A model generated the notes under the pieces. It had not been told where the DNA came from, did not search any database, and saw nothing but the letters and a program-made list of their open reading frames with translations. A DNA stretch of 64,000 nt from Cytobacillus suaedae (lineage in GTDB: Bacteria; Bacillota; Bacilli; Bacillales; Bacillaceae_L). Positions 29,301-37,137 of this stretch are shown piece by piece. Positions within the stretch are counted from its first letter, which is position 1; each line of letters begins with the position of its first letter. A program made the translations under genes and the position numbers. The DNA lies in NCBI GenBank assembly GCA_014960805.1, contig CP063163.1:3497001-3561000 (forward strand). The letters are read 5' to 3'.

Positions 29301-29792
29301 ATTCTCTAAACCAAAGATATTCTTATAGGTATTGATTACTCTTTTAGCTACATCATCATTTTCATTTAAGATGGATTGTTCAATTTCACCTACTCGTCCA
29401 GGTGAAATGGCTAATAAACCTTTACTATAATATGGTAGCCACTTCTTAGGCATACCAGATTTCGATTTTGATTGAACAATACTACTAATTTTTAAAAGGT
29501 TTTGGTACCCCTCATTGTTGATAGCAAGCAATACTAGAGGAAAAGCTTGTGTTAGCGTTTCTTCACTATCTAACTGATCACCAATAATGGACACCGTTAA
29601 TCCAATAATCGGTTTAATGTTTTGTTTTTTACACTCCTTAAAAAAAGGGACTGCTCCGTACATCACATTTTCATCTGTTAAAGCGAGTGCCTTATAACCA
29701 AGTGCCTTTGCTTTACTTACAAGGTCTTCTATTTTTGACGGACTATTTAATAAACTATACGCACTTCTAACTTGAAGATGTACAAAGGACAC
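26400..29792 (-). CDS. dnaE: DNA polymerase III DnaE (lagging-strand/primer-extending polymerase)
   Basis: 1130 residues (B. subtilis DnaE 1115). N-terminal PHP domain, palm with catalytic Asp pair in MPDIDIDFPD (392-397), GPGRGSAAGSLVAYVL, then thumb/fingers with YRPGPMENIP and SLGEADLLRRAVSKKKKE. The helix-hairpin-helix region and OB domain (VGVYITNERTIRTKKGEVMAFLTLSDESGEIEAV) follow. It extends RNA primers before hand-off to PolC. The PHP metal motifs look eroded (HLQVR and LTDEN where H-x-H and D-H are usual). GTG start after AAAGGTGGGG. Confidence 0.97.
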   Translation of the reverse strand: MSFVHLQVRSAYSLLNSPSKIEDLVSKAKALGYKALALTDENVMYGAVPFFKECKKQNIKPIIGLTVSIIGDQLDSEETLTQAFPLVLLAINNEGYQNLLKISSIVQSKSKSGMPKKWLPYYSKGLLAISPGRVGEIEQSILNENDDVAKRVINTYKNIFGLENFYLSIQDHGLNEQQMLNKRLMELSKELMVKLVATNDVYYLNREDSFAHECLLAIKNSNKLSDDDRIKLPSDQYYMKPISNMVELFRSIPEILEETLNISTRCNVEIELGKIALPKYPTPANESSSDYLEKICLEGLKVRFEGDIRLNEYLERLTYELDVIKSMKFSDYFLIVWDFMKFAHSNGILTGPGRGSAAGSLVAYVLNITDVDPIKYQLLFERFLNPERISMPDIDIDFPDNRRDEVIAYVSKKYGQLHVAQIITFGTLAARAVLRDVGRVMGISPKEADYISKQIPSSLGITLKQAFKESNSLREYISTSELGKRLYETAIKLEGLPRHTSTHAAGVVISEEPLTNLVPVQEGHNETYLTQYSMDILEELGLLKMDFLGLRNLTILDNILSYIRKDTGKKIQLNNIPFNDTKTYELLSSGDTTGIFQLESGGMRKVLENLEPTNIEDIVAVNALYRPGPMENIPTYIERKHGREQIVYPHEDLKEILHTTFGVIVYQEQIMQIAATMAGFSLGEADLLRRAVSKKKKEVLDEEREHFVKGCLNKGYTLETSHSTYDLIVRFANYGFNRSHAVAYSIISYQLAYLKANYPLYFTAALLTSVIGNEDKIFQYSREAKQKGIKLLPPSINSSSFPFTVEKGSIRFSLAAIKGVGVAALREILQVRKQKRFSDLFDFCMRTSIKNVNRKTLEMLISSGAFDEFGEDRANLLASLDLAMEHAELVRPSEDGQFDLFMNDEFNLKPKYIKVDPFSPEAKLKFEKEALGFYLSSHPTTPYEPLFKKMIAKPIVELAPSKFDSSVKVGVYITNERTIRTKKGEVMAFLTLSDESGEIEAVTFPTIYRKFSTKLQKGTVLLVEGKVELRDQRLQLIVKNVLSIDELKSMKESSSSLYLKIEPIHKEGSTIQKIHAILKKHHGSTPVIIYYVDEKKTYKLQEDSWINSTEECLSRLKELVGEKNVVLKKH

Positions 29793-29872
29793 TAGCTACC
29801 CCACCTTTTTAAAATTTATAACAATTCATCCTTTAACTTCACATAAAATAGGATAATGGAATCTATATAGGT

Positions 29873-30053
29873 GGTTATTCGCTAGAATTCACTCGCTTTC
29901 CGCGGGAGGAATATTGAAAAAGCCATACTGCCGTCTTTTTCAAAAGGCGATTCCTCTTCGGGCGGTCCGGGAGCCTCCTCGGCGCTATGCGCCTGGGGGT
30001 CTCCCTTTAACGCGCTTCTCCCGCAGGAGTCTCGTGAATTCTAGCGAATAACC
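29873..30053 (-). repeat. modular palindromic element, copy R4
   Basis: Reverse copy with terminal inverted repeats identical to R3 (GGTTATTCGCTAGAATTCAC at 29873-29892, complement at 30034-30053). Nested hairpin GAAAAAGCC (29916-29924) with the slightly decayed partner GTCTTTTTC. It lies in the divergent gap between dnaE and ytrH. Confidence 0.85.
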
Positions 30054-30085
30054 TTACTCTGAAAGTAGGTTAATAATAAAATAAA

Positions 30086-30117
<32 letters not shown>

Positions 30118-30172
30118 CACTTACCATTAAGATAACTTTTTATTTTTCAATTCACTTTAGTAAAGATTGTTA

Positions 30173-30302
30173 GTGGATTGGAGCGGAAGGCACTTGACTC
30201 CAGCGTGACGAAGAGGGAAGTATGAGACCCCACAGGTGCATAGCACCGAGGAGGCTCATATTCCTCCCGCGGAAAGCAAGTGACTGCAGCGGAAAGGAAC
30301 GG
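30173..30302 (+). repeat. modular palindromic element, copy R5
   Basis: Forward copy of about 130 bp without the nested hairpin. Ends GTGGATTGGAGCGGAAGG and CAGCGGAAAGGAACG. One end of the core has drifted (CTCCAGCGTGACG for CTCCTGCGGGA). The reading frame through it is spurious. Confidence 0.8.
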
Positions 30303-30512
30303 ACAAAGTTCAACTTTCAAAAACAATAATTGCTGTGAATCAAATCTATTATCTTTTTTAATTATAGAACTAATGAAATTAAGTGACAAATAAATATGAA
30401 CTTCGTTTTATTTCCTTAGTTCACTCAGAGATAAACATAACTAGTCATGATTGTCCATATATATAACTAACATTTGTTTTTTCGTTTATTCTGTTTTAAG
30501 GAGATGGTTTTG

Positions 30513-30851
30513 TTGGATCTCAATGATGGTTTTATTCCAGCATTTATTCAGAGCTATTTTATCGCGCTTGGCGTTTTATTAGGAGGAGCGCTGATTGGTG
30601 GAATTGGAGCTTTTTTATCAGGGGATGCCCCGTTGACTTATATTTTTAAATTTGCGGGTAAATTAAAAATCTGGGCGTTAGTTGCTGCCATTGGTGGAAC
30701 ATTTGATGCATTTAACAGTTTCGAGCGAGGAATTCTTGAAGGACAAACGAAAGATATTTTCAAACAAAGTCTTCTAATCATTTCAGCGATGGGTGGAGCA
30801 CAAACCGGTTGGATGATTATACAGTGGTTTACCCAGGAGCATGTATCATAA
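30513..30851 (+). CDS. ytrH: YtrH sporulation membrane protein
   Basis: 112 residues (B. subtilis YtrH 113) with three membrane segments (FIQSYFIALGVLLGGALIGGIGAFL, LKIWALVAAIGGTFDAF, SLLIISAMGGAQTGWMIIQWF). YtrH and YtrI are made under sigma-E in the mother cell and are needed for efficient sporulation. I use the TTG at 30513, which is well spaced from TTAAGGAGATGG; the TTG at 30510 is possible and the ATG at 30504 is too close. Its TAA overlaps the ytrI ATG by one base. Confidence 0.9.
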   Translation: MDLNDGFIPAFIQSYFIALGVLLGGALIGGIGAFLSGDAPLTYIFKFAGKLKIWALVAAIGGTFDAFNSFERGILEGQTKDIFKQSLLIISAMGGAQTGWMIIQWFTQEHVS

Positions 30852-31351
30852 TGAGAATACCACCTTATTACAAAGAACCAGGATGGCAACGTTTTTTTGC
30901 AGGAGTATTCATGGGTGCATTGATAAGCTGGTTCGTATTCTTGTATATGTACGGAGTCCTACAGGAAAAACAAATCCACCTTCTAGAGGAACAAAAAGCT
31001 ACTATAGATGAATTAAAAGATCAAAAAAGTTTACTATTAGAAGACTATGAAAAGTTAAATGAGCAAAATAAAAGCAAACTTAAAATCCAAGAAATTAAAA
31101 TTGAATTCTTGGATACAAAGAAAACTGAGCTTGCCGGCCTAACCATCCACCAATTAAAAACAGCGGTTAAAAAAGACCTTAATCACCTTATTGCGAAAGA
31201 CATTGAAACAGTCTCAAGAAATAAAGAACTACTACGCCAAACCATAGAAAATAAGGCTTATAATATTGATGATAAAAATTATCGCCTACAAGTGTATACC
31301 ATATATTTTGATACGACAATGGAAATATTACTTAAAATTGATTTAATCTAA
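30851..31351 (+). CDS. ytrI: YtrI sporulation membrane protein
   Basis: 166 residues (B. subtilis YtrI 167). Short cytoplasmic N terminus (MRIPPYYKEPGWQRFFAG), one membrane helix (FMGALISWFVFLYMYGVL), then a coiled coil (about 40-85) and a compact C-terminal domain. Partner of YtrH in sporulation; biochemical role unknown. Upstream in-frame starts inside ytrH are rejected because the ATG at 30851 is coupled to the ytrH stop (TAATG) and gives the family N terminus. Confidence 0.9.
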   Translation: MRIPPYYKEPGWQRFFAGVFMGALISWFVFLYMYGVLQEKQIHLLEEQKATIDELKDQKSLLLEDYEKLNEQNKSKLKIQEIKIEFLDTKKTELAGLTIHQLKTAVKKDLNHLIAKDIETVSRNKELLRQTIENKAYNIDDKNYRLQVYTIYFDTTMEILLKIDLI

Positions 31352-31480
31352 GTTGTTTTTGTGAACATTTTTTGAAATTTTCTAAAAATTACTGGCATTT
31401 CTCACTCCCTATGTATAAAATAGAACTAACAAAGGCTTATGTCATGGATGTTCTTAACTAAACTATAGGGGAGATGAGTC

Positions 31481-31669
31481 ATGAAAATTATTAACCGCCG
31501 GAAAATTGTACAGGAAAAGCTTGACCTAATTAAAGCGGGATATTCTGCTTATGCAGAATCATTTGAGATTGTTACCCTTTTAAAAAAGGAAATTCAAGCT
31601 CTCAACCTACAAGTTCACGAAGATATTACCAATGTAGGGTCATGGTTTATTCCTGAAAAGGTAAAGTAA
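31481..31669 (+). CDS. small conserved-looking protein of unknown function
   Basis: 62 residues after a good ribosome site (GGGGAGATG, then 4 bases, ATG). Helical and amphipathic (RRKIVQEKLDLIKAGYSAYAESFEIVTLLKKEIQALN), ending in ITNVGSWFIPEKVK. No membrane segment or Cys. B. subtilis has a similarly sized orphan (ytzJ, as I recall) near nrnA, but I cannot confirm homology by eye. Its own promoter region is the 130-base gap after ytrI, and a bidirectional terminator follows. Confidence 0.7.
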   Translation: MKIINRRKIVQEKLDLIKAGYSAYAESFEIVTLLKKEIQALNLQVHEDITNVGSWFIPEKVK

Positions 31670-31707
31670 TAAACAGACCTCATATCTACATTTATCCATA
31701 TTTAGTA

Positions 31708-31737
31708 TAAAAAAGTCGCTAAAAGGGCGACTTTTTA
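31708..31737. terminator. bidirectional terminator
   Basis: Perfect stem AAAAAGTCGC / GCGACTTTTT between the 62-residue gene and the convergent nrnA. Confidence 0.85.
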
Positions 31738-32673
31738 ATTATTAACACAGATTTCCTCTAGGTCCCTAATAACTTGCTCCGCTTCATCCCATGAATAAAT
31801 TGAGGCCCCTGCCGCCAATGGATGTCCGCCTCCCTTATACCGCTTAGCCACTTGATTTATAACAGGTCCTTTTGAGCGTAATCTTACTCTGATTTGGTCT
31901 TCCTCTTCTACAAAAAAGACCCAAGCCTTAATTCCTTCAATATTTCCTAAAATACTTACAAGTTGAGAAGCTTCTGTTGGTTGTACTTTATATTTTTTTA
32001 GCATTTCGTTCTTAATTATCACTGATGCCACACCTTTGGGAGAAAGTGTGAAATTCTGCAATATATAACCACTTAATGAAGCTACATTCTGCTTGGTACT
32101 GTAAAGACTATCATATAGGTCGGAAAATGAAAAATTATAATCCACTAATTCTCCAGCATATTTGAACGTTTTGGGGTTCGTACTAGGAAATAGAAACCTC
32201 CCCGTATCACCTATGATACCAGCATAGATTAATCTTGCTGCATTTGAATTTAAAAAAAGACCTTGTTCTTTTCCATGCAAATATAGTTCATAGATCATTT
32301 CACTTGAAGAGCTCGCATCTGTATCTACCCAAATTATATCTCCATACTGATCGTCATTTGGATGATGGTCAATTTTAATTAATAGCTCCCCTAAACCATA
32401 ACGTTGGTCACAAATTCGTTCTTGGTTAGCTGTATCACAAACAATTACTAAAGCACCTTCATACTGTTTATCCGAAATAAGATCCATTTCGTTTAAAAAT
32501 CTTAGTGAGTCTTCATCTTCTCCAGCTAAAAGAACGTTCTTACTCGGATATGATGCTTTTAGCATCTCTGCTAATCCACCCTGGGAACCATATGCATCAG
32601 GATCCGGGCGCACATGACGATGAATAATGATTGTATCATACTGGTTAATAGCTTCTATAATTTTATCTTTCAT
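31735..32673 (-). CDS. nrnA: NrnA/YtqI, nanoRNase and pAp phosphatase (DHH-DHHA1)
   Basis: 312 residues (B. subtilis NrnA 313). DHH-domain metal motifs: RPDPDAYGSQ near residue 24, VCDTAN, and the eponymous DHH in KIDHHPNDDQYGD. The C-terminal DHHA1 domain carries KGGGHPLAAGAS. It degrades 2-5-mer RNAs (last step of mRNA decay) and dephosphorylates 3'-phosphoadenosine 5'-phosphate from sulfur assimilation. Ribosome site AAAGGAGCGC. Confidence 0.94.
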   Translation of the reverse strand: MKDKIIEAINQYDTIIIHRHVRPDPDAYGSQGGLAEMLKASYPSKNVLLAGEDEDSLRFLNEMDLISDKQYEGALVIVCDTANQERICDQRYGLGELLIKIDHHPNDDQYGDIIWVDTDASSSSEMIYELYLHGKEQGLFLNSNAARLIYAGIIGDTGRFLFPSTNPKTFKYAGELVDYNFSFSDLYDSLYSTKQNVASLSGYILQNFTLSPKGVASVIIKNEMLKKYKVQPTEASQLVSILGNIEGIKAWVFFVEEEDQIRVRLRSKGPVINQVAKRYKGGGHPLAAGASIYSWDEAEQVIRDLEEICVNN

Positions 32674-32776
32674 TTTGCGCTCCTTTAAAAATCTTTTTCT
32701 AAAATTTACCTATATTCATTATAAAATAAGAAAATAGCATTGTGTAATAAATTCTGTTCAAAAAGCTGTCAAATTA

Positions 32777-32804
32777 TTGTGGGTGGAATTCTAGCGAATA
32801 TGTA
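32777..32804 (+). promoter_or_regulatory. solo end of a palindromic element in the presumed ytpI promoter
   Basis: GTGGAATTCTAGCGAATA (32783-32800) matches the right terminal repeat of copies R3/R4 but has no core or partner nearby. It also forms the spacer between a -35-like TTGTGG (32777-32782) and TATGTA (32799-32804) upstream of ytpI. Confidence 0.4.
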
Positions 32805-32847
32805 TGTAAAATAAGGATAGGTTGTACTATCAAGGAGGATTTCGAAA

Positions 32848-33147
32848 ATGCCTATTTTTGTTATACTTATTGTGATTTCACTATCTTTTTATATCTTCTA
32901 TAAAGCTAAATATTTCCGTACAAAGCGTCCGGTTGAAAAGCGATGGGTATCCGCCAAATCAAGTATTGCTTTAGGATTATTTGTATTATTCTTTGCACTT
33001 AACCAATTTTTCCTTCATACCTCAACTGTTTCTACCCTTGTAGGAATTGTATTTTTACTTGTAGGTGGAGGTAGTATCTGGGCTGGATATAAAGCTTATA
33101 AACACTATTTACCGTTAGCAATAGAAGAAGCAAATCAAGCTAAATAG
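32848..33147 (+). CDS. ytpI: YtpI-like membrane protein
   Basis: 99 residues with three hydrophobic segments (VILIVISLSFYIFYKAKYF, IALGLFVLFFALNQFFL, TVSTLVGIVFLLVGGGSIWAGYKAY). Size, topology and place between nrnA and ytoI match B. subtilis YtpI; function unknown. Strong ribosome site CAAGGAGGATTTCGAAA. It is alone on the plus strand and convergent with ytoI. Confidence 0.85.
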   Translation: MPIFVILIVISLSFYIFYKAKYFRTKRPVEKRWVSAKSSIALGLFVLFFALNQFFLHTSTVSTLVGIVFLLVGGGSIWAGYKAYKHYLPLAIEEANQAK

Positions 33148-33154
33148 AGTATAT

Positions 33155-33184
33155 AAAAAAGGGACGGAACAGTCCCTTTTTTTG
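33155..33184. terminator. bidirectional terminator of ytpI and ytoI
   Basis: Perfect stem AAAAAAGGGAC / GTCCCTTTTTT with a six-base loop. Confidence 0.9.
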
Positions 33185-33200
33185 TACAGTGATTTACAAT

Positions 33201-34517
33201 TTACCGATCGATAATCTGAACCATCATTAAGGCCTTGCCTACAACAACACCTTCATTATAGACCTCAACGTCTACCTTACCAAATTTCCTACCAACCTCG
33301 AGAACCTTTGGCTTAATATCAATCATACTATCAATTTGAACGGGCTTTATAAAATAAATGGTAATATTTTCGATTACTAAGTCTCCTTTTTTATAGGAGC
33401 GCAATACCCTATTGGCAGCTTCAGTTACAATAGTTGTAAAAACACCATATGAAATTGTACCTAGATAGTTTGTCATTTGTGGTGACACTTCACAACGATA
33501 TACCACTTCATCTTTTTTATCTCCAACAATTTCGACAAATCGATTTGTTACTATATCATCAATCGTATCCCCAACCTGTGGCTGCCTTCCTATCATCTGA
33601 AGTGCTTTTAAAACATCCTGGCGACTAATCAATCCTTGCAATTTATTTCCTTGGTCTACTACGGGTAGGACTTCAATTCCTTCCCACACCATCATATGAG
33701 ATGCTGATGCAACCGAGGTCTTTTCAAGAGCAGTCATCGGATGTTTAGTCATTACCTTCTCAATCGAAGTAGAATGTTCTTGACCAATAATATCTTTACC
33801 TGAAACAATCCCAACTACCTTTAATTGTTGGTCTACAACTGGGAACCGGCTATGACCAGTCTTTACATTTAACTCAAACCAACTACCCACATTATCTTGA
33901 TTTGATAAGTAAACAGTAGATTCAAGAGGTGTTAATATATCCTCAACTAATACAATCTCTTTCTTGATTAATTGGTCATAAATAGCACGATTAATCATCG
34001 TTGCAACTGTAAACGTATCATAAGTACTAGAAATAATCGGTAACTGTAATTCATCTGCCAGCTTTTTCACATGATCTTCTGTATCAAATCCACCTGTAAT
34101 CAACACAGCTGCACCAGCTTTTAAGGCTAACTCGTGGGCATTTGTTCTATTACCAACGATTAGTAAATTTCCTGCTCCAGTGTAGCGCATCATTGCTTCA
34201 AGCTTCATTGCACCAATTACAAATTTATTTAATGTTTTATGTAAACCTGCTCGTCCGCCTAAAACCTGACCATCCACAATGTTAACAACTTCAGCAAATG
34301 TTAACTTCTCGATATTTTCCTTTTTCTTTTTTTCAATCCGTATCGTCCCAACACGCTCAATCGTACTAACATATCCTTTATTCTCAGCATCCTTAATTGC
34401 ACGATATGCGGTACCCTCACTGACTTTCATATCTTTTGCAATTTGTCGAACTGATATTTTTTCACCGATTGGTAAGCTGTCAATATGTTCTAATATTTGC
34501 TCATGTTTTGTAGCCAA
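33201..34517 (-). CDS. ytoI: YtoI, HTH-DRTGG-CBS-hotdog regulator-like protein
   Basis: 438 residues. In order: a GntR/Mga-like helix-turn-helix (about 1-60, ISVRQIAKDMKVSEGTAYRAIKDAENKGYVSTIERVGTIRI), a DRTGG domain (about 75-180), two CBS repeats (about 185-310) and a C-terminal hot-dog domain. CBS pairs bind adenine nucleotides, so it may couple nucleotide or acyl-CoA status to gene control; targets are unknown. The TTG at 34517 follows AAAGGGTGAG and gives the family N terminus (M/LATKHEQIL); the GTG at 34526 is inside that site. Confidence 0.9.
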   Translation of the reverse strand: MATKHEQILEHIDSLPIGEKISVRQIAKDMKVSEGTAYRAIKDAENKGYVSTIERVGTIRIEKKKKENIEKLTFAEVVNIVDGQVLGGRAGLHKTLNKFVIGAMKLEAMMRYTGAGNLLIVGNRTNAHELALKAGAAVLITGGFDTEDHVKKLADELQLPIISSTYDTFTVATMINRAIYDQLIKKEIVLVEDILTPLESTVYLSNQDNVGSWFELNVKTGHSRFPVVDQQLKVVGIVSGKDIIGQEHSTSIEKVMTKHPMTALEKTSVASASHMMVWEGIEVLPVVDQGNKLQGLISRQDVLKALQMIGRQPQVGDTIDDIVTNRFVEIVGDKKDEVVYRCEVSPQMTNYLGTISYGVFTTIVTEAANRVLRSYKKGDLVIENITIYFIKPVQIDSMIDIKPKVLEVGRKFGKVDVEVYNEGVVVGKALMMVQIIDR

Positions 34518-34592
34518 GTTTCTCACCCTTTAATGTAGCCATAATCTATCTAGTTTTATTATAAGGGTGAAAAATTTTTTATTCAATGTTAC

Positions 34593-34838
34593 CTACTGAT
34601 ATTGACGGAGCCTACGTCGGTTTTGTGTCATTTTATTAACTTTGTAAGATTTTGCTTTGTTCTTTTTTGGAGAATATAACAGTCCTGCTAAATTACCGCC
34701 AATCACCATAAGTGCAAATAAAATCCATGCAGCTGAAAAAATACCTTCTAACCCTCCGGCATTAATAGACAATCTAGGTAACCCATAATATAGTAGAACA
34801 CCACAGATAAGTAAACAGAGTAGTAATCTATTTTTCAT
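34593..34838 (-). CDS. small membrane protein, unknown function
   Basis: 81 residues with two membrane helices (LLLCLLICGVLLYYGLPRL and IFSAAWILFALMVIGGNLAGLLY) and a strongly basic, disordered tail (SPKKNKAKSYKVNKMTQNRRRLRQYQ) that should face the cytoplasm. Ribosome site AAGGGGGAAG. It lies between ytoI and ytkL on the same strand. Family not recognised with confidence. Confidence 0.75.
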   Translation of the reverse strand: MKNRLLLCLLICGVLLYYGLPRLSINAGGLEGIFSAAWILFALMVIGGNLAGLLYSPKKNKAKSYKVNKMTQNRRRLRQYQ

Positions 34839-34881
34839 ATTCTTCCCCCTTCAGATATGCTTGTTTCATTTTATGCATAGG

Positions 34882-34923
34882 AGAAAAAAAAAGAAGTACA
34901 TCTGTTAAATAGAGTACTTCTTT
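34882..34923 (-). terminator. terminator of ytkL
   Basis: Perfect 10-bp stem AAAGAAGTAC / GTACTTCTTT followed by T6 on the minus strand. Confidence 0.85.
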
Positions 34924-34933
34924 CTAAGATTAT

Positions 34934-35617
34934 TTATAAGTTAATGCCCTCTCCTGGTGTGAGAACAAGACCTACACCCTTATTTAGTTTTTCCACAAAC
35001 CTGTCTGGATCCTGTTCTATAACTGGAAAGGTATTGTAGTGAATAGGAACTACCTTATTAGCATTTAACCATTCGGCAGCAAGCACTGCATCCTTAGGCC
35101 CCATTGTAAAATTATCACCAATTGGTAAGAAGGCAACATCAATAGCATTGCGCTCACCTATTAGCTTTAAATCTGAGAATAAGGCCGTATCACCTGCATG
35201 ATAAATTGTTTTACCCTCAGAAGTGAAGAGAATACCACTCGGCATACCAGTATAGATAATTTCTTTAGTCTCATAATTTGTATAGCTTGATCCGTGAAAA
35301 GCAGGAGTCAATTTGACTGTTCCAAATTCAAATTCATGCTTTCCACCAATATGCATTGGGTGTACATTTACCCCTTGCCAGCCAATAAATTCAGCTAACT
35401 CAAAAGGAGCAACAACAAGTGCATTATTTTTCTTCGCAAGCTCAACTGTGTCTCCAACATGATCATTGTGTCCATGAGTTAAAAGAATCACATCAACCTT
35501 TAGATTAGTAGCATCTAAGTCAGTTGAATTATTCCCAGTGATAAATGGGTCAATAATTATTGTTTTGTTATTAGTTTCTATTTTTACAACTGAATGTCCA
35601 TGATAAGATACTTTCAT
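34934..35617 (-). CDS. ytkL: YtkL, metallo-beta-lactamase-fold hydrolase (UPF0173)
   Basis: 227 residues. Metal-binding signature [12 protein letters not shown] (about 50-61), further His in [11 protein letters not shown], Asp in YHAGDTALF and His in [10 protein letters not shown], the ordered set of the metallo-beta-lactamase fold. The UPF0173 family is present across Bacillus; substrate unknown. Ribosome site GGAGGAGAT. Monocistronic, terminator directly downstream. Confidence 0.9.
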   Translation of the reverse strand: MKVSYHGHSVVKIETNNKTIIIDPFITGNNSTDLDATNLKVDVILLTHGHNDHVGDTVELAKKNNALVVAPFELAEFIGWQGVNVHPMHIGGKHEFEFGTVKLTPAFHGSSYTNYETKEIIYTGMPSGILFTSEGKTIYHAGDTALFSDLKLIGERNAIDVAFLPIGDNFTMGPKDAVLAAEWLNANKVVPIHYNTFPVIEQDPDRFVEKLNKGVGLVLTPGEGINL

Positions 35618-35678
35618 TTTATCTCCTCCATTTTATATGTATTAGACTAAGGTAAACCTATGTTGATTTACACACCAT

Positions 35679-35806
35679 GTTGATTTCTGCTGCAGGCACG
35701 AGACTCCTGCGGGAGAAGCGAGTCAATGTGAGACCCCACAGGCGCAACGCGCCGAGGAGGCTCACGGACCGCCCGCGGAAAGCGAGTGTCTGCAGCAGAA
35801 ATCAAC
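35679..35806 (+). repeat. modular palindromic element, copy R6
   Basis: The simplest full copy (128 bp, no nested insert). Near-perfect 21-bp inverted ends (GTTGATTTCTGCTGCAGGCA and complement, one mismatch) enclose the core GAGACTCCTGCGGG, GACCCCACAGGCGC, GCGCCGAGGAGGCTCACGG and CCGCGGAAAGCGAG. It lies in the 375-base divergent gap between ytkL and the M24 peptidase. Beyond it I see only AT-rich promoter sequence. Confidence 0.85.
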
Positions 35807-35992
35807 AGTTAAGATTACAAACACATATTTTTAGTTAATATTCTATCAATTTCATAAAAATTCCTGCAACATTACAAACTCTATATTTCCCCTTATAAAA
35901 TCAAATAAACATGTACTTATAGATTTACATTTGGTTTAGTAGTTGCTACTCTAAGTTTAGGAACACTAAATACATAATAAGGTGGGTAACGT

Positions 35993-37087
35993 ATGAAGCA
36001 TAGAATTGAAGAGTTATCAAACTGGTTACAGCAAGAGGATATTACGATGGGCTTTTTAACATCAACGGCTAATGTCTTTTATTTAAGTGGGTTTTATACT
36101 AACCCCCATGAAAGATTATTAGGATTATGTGTATTTCAAGACCAAGAACCAATTTTAATCTGCCCAAATATGGAGGTTTCTCAAGCCCGCTCAAAAGGTT
36201 GGGAATATGAGATTATTGGTTATAGTGATACTGATAATCCTTGGAATATGATCCAGGCTTCATTAAACAAACGTAATATTACCCCTTCCAAAATAGCTGT
36301 AGAAAAAGAACACATGAATATTGAACGTTATGAAAAGTTACAGGAGCTATTCGGTAACCCTATATTTGTAGCTGCAGAAGAAAAGATGCACCTCTTACGT
36401 ATGGTTAAGGATGAGAAGGAAGCAGCTATTTTAAGACAGGCAGCTGAGTTAGCAGACTTCGGTGTTGAAGTAGGCGTTAATGCTATCGCAGAAGGAAAAC
36501 CTGAGCTCGAGATATTAGCTACGATTGAGTATGAACTAAAGAAAAAAGGGATAAACCAAATGTCGTTTGCAACCATGGTGTTGACTGGCCTTAAAACAGC
36601 TGCTCCACATGGAAAGCCTGGGTTAGATCTAGTCCAAAAAGGGGATTTAGTTCTATTTGACCTTGGGGTTGTTTTAGATGGATATTGTTCTGATATTACT
36701 AGAACAGTTGCATTTGGATCTATTAACGAAAAGCAGAAGGAAATCTATGAGACTGTATTACGAGCTCAAAAGGCAGCTTTAGAAGCAAGTAAGCCGGGAG
36801 TTGCAATTGGCTCTATTGACACAATTGCTCGTGATATCATCACAGAAGCTGGCTTCGGTGAGTACTTCACACATCGAATTGGTCATGGATTAGGAATAGA
36901 TGTCCATGAATTCCCATCAATGAATGCAACGAATACAATGCTTCTTCAACAAGGGATGTCTTACACTGTTGAACCAGGAATTTATGTGCCGTCTATCGGA
37001 GGCGTTCGAATCGAAGACGATCTCTTAATCACAGAAGATGGGGTAGAAATATTAACAAGCTATCCAAAAGAATTACAGATAATTTAA
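35993..37087 (+). CDS. M24-family Xaa-Pro peptidase
   Basis: 364 residues. Creatinase-like N-terminal domain (about 1-130) and pita-bread catalytic domain. All five metal ligands are visible in order: Asp in FDLGVVLDGY, Asp in CSDITRT, His in HRIGHGLGIDVHEF, Glu in TVEPGIYVP and Glu in VRIEDD. Cleaves X-Pro bonds of peptides in the cytoplasm (PapA/YkvY-like in Bacillus). Ribosome site AAGGTGG. Divergent from ytkL across palindromic copy R6. Confidence 0.9.
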   Translation: MKHRIEELSNWLQQEDITMGFLTSTANVFYLSGFYTNPHERLLGLCVFQDQEPILICPNMEVSQARSKGWEYEIIGYSDTDNPWNMIQASLNKRNITPSKIAVEKEHMNIERYEKLQELFGNPIFVAAEEKMHLLRMVKDEKEAAILRQAAELADFGVEVGVNAIAEGKPELEILATIEYELKKKGINQMSFATMVLTGLKTAAPHGKPGLDLVQKGDLVLFDLGVVLDGYCSDITRTVAFGSINEKQKEIYETVLRAQKAALEASKPGVAIGSIDTIARDIITEAGFGEYFTHRIGHGLGIDVHEFPSMNATNTMLLQQGMSYTVEPGIYVPSIGGVRIEDDLLITEDGVEILTSYPKELQII

Positions 37088-37098
37088 TAGATATAGTA

Positions 37099-37134
37099 AA
37101 ATGGCCCTTTCCTCATTATAGGAAAGGGCCATTG
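37099..37134. terminator. bidirectional terminator
   Basis: Perfect 12-bp stem ATGGCCCTTTCC / GGAAAGGGCCAT with an eight-base loop, between the M24 peptidase and the convergent coiled-coil gene. Confidence 0.85.
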
Positions 37135-37137
37135 CTT

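Noticed and set aside
30147-30389. Open frame across copy R5, and similar frames at 6397-6579, 40689-40999 and 46105-46299
   Set aside because: Each is the palindromic element read as protein (recurring PPRRFAPVGS-like strings); not a gene.
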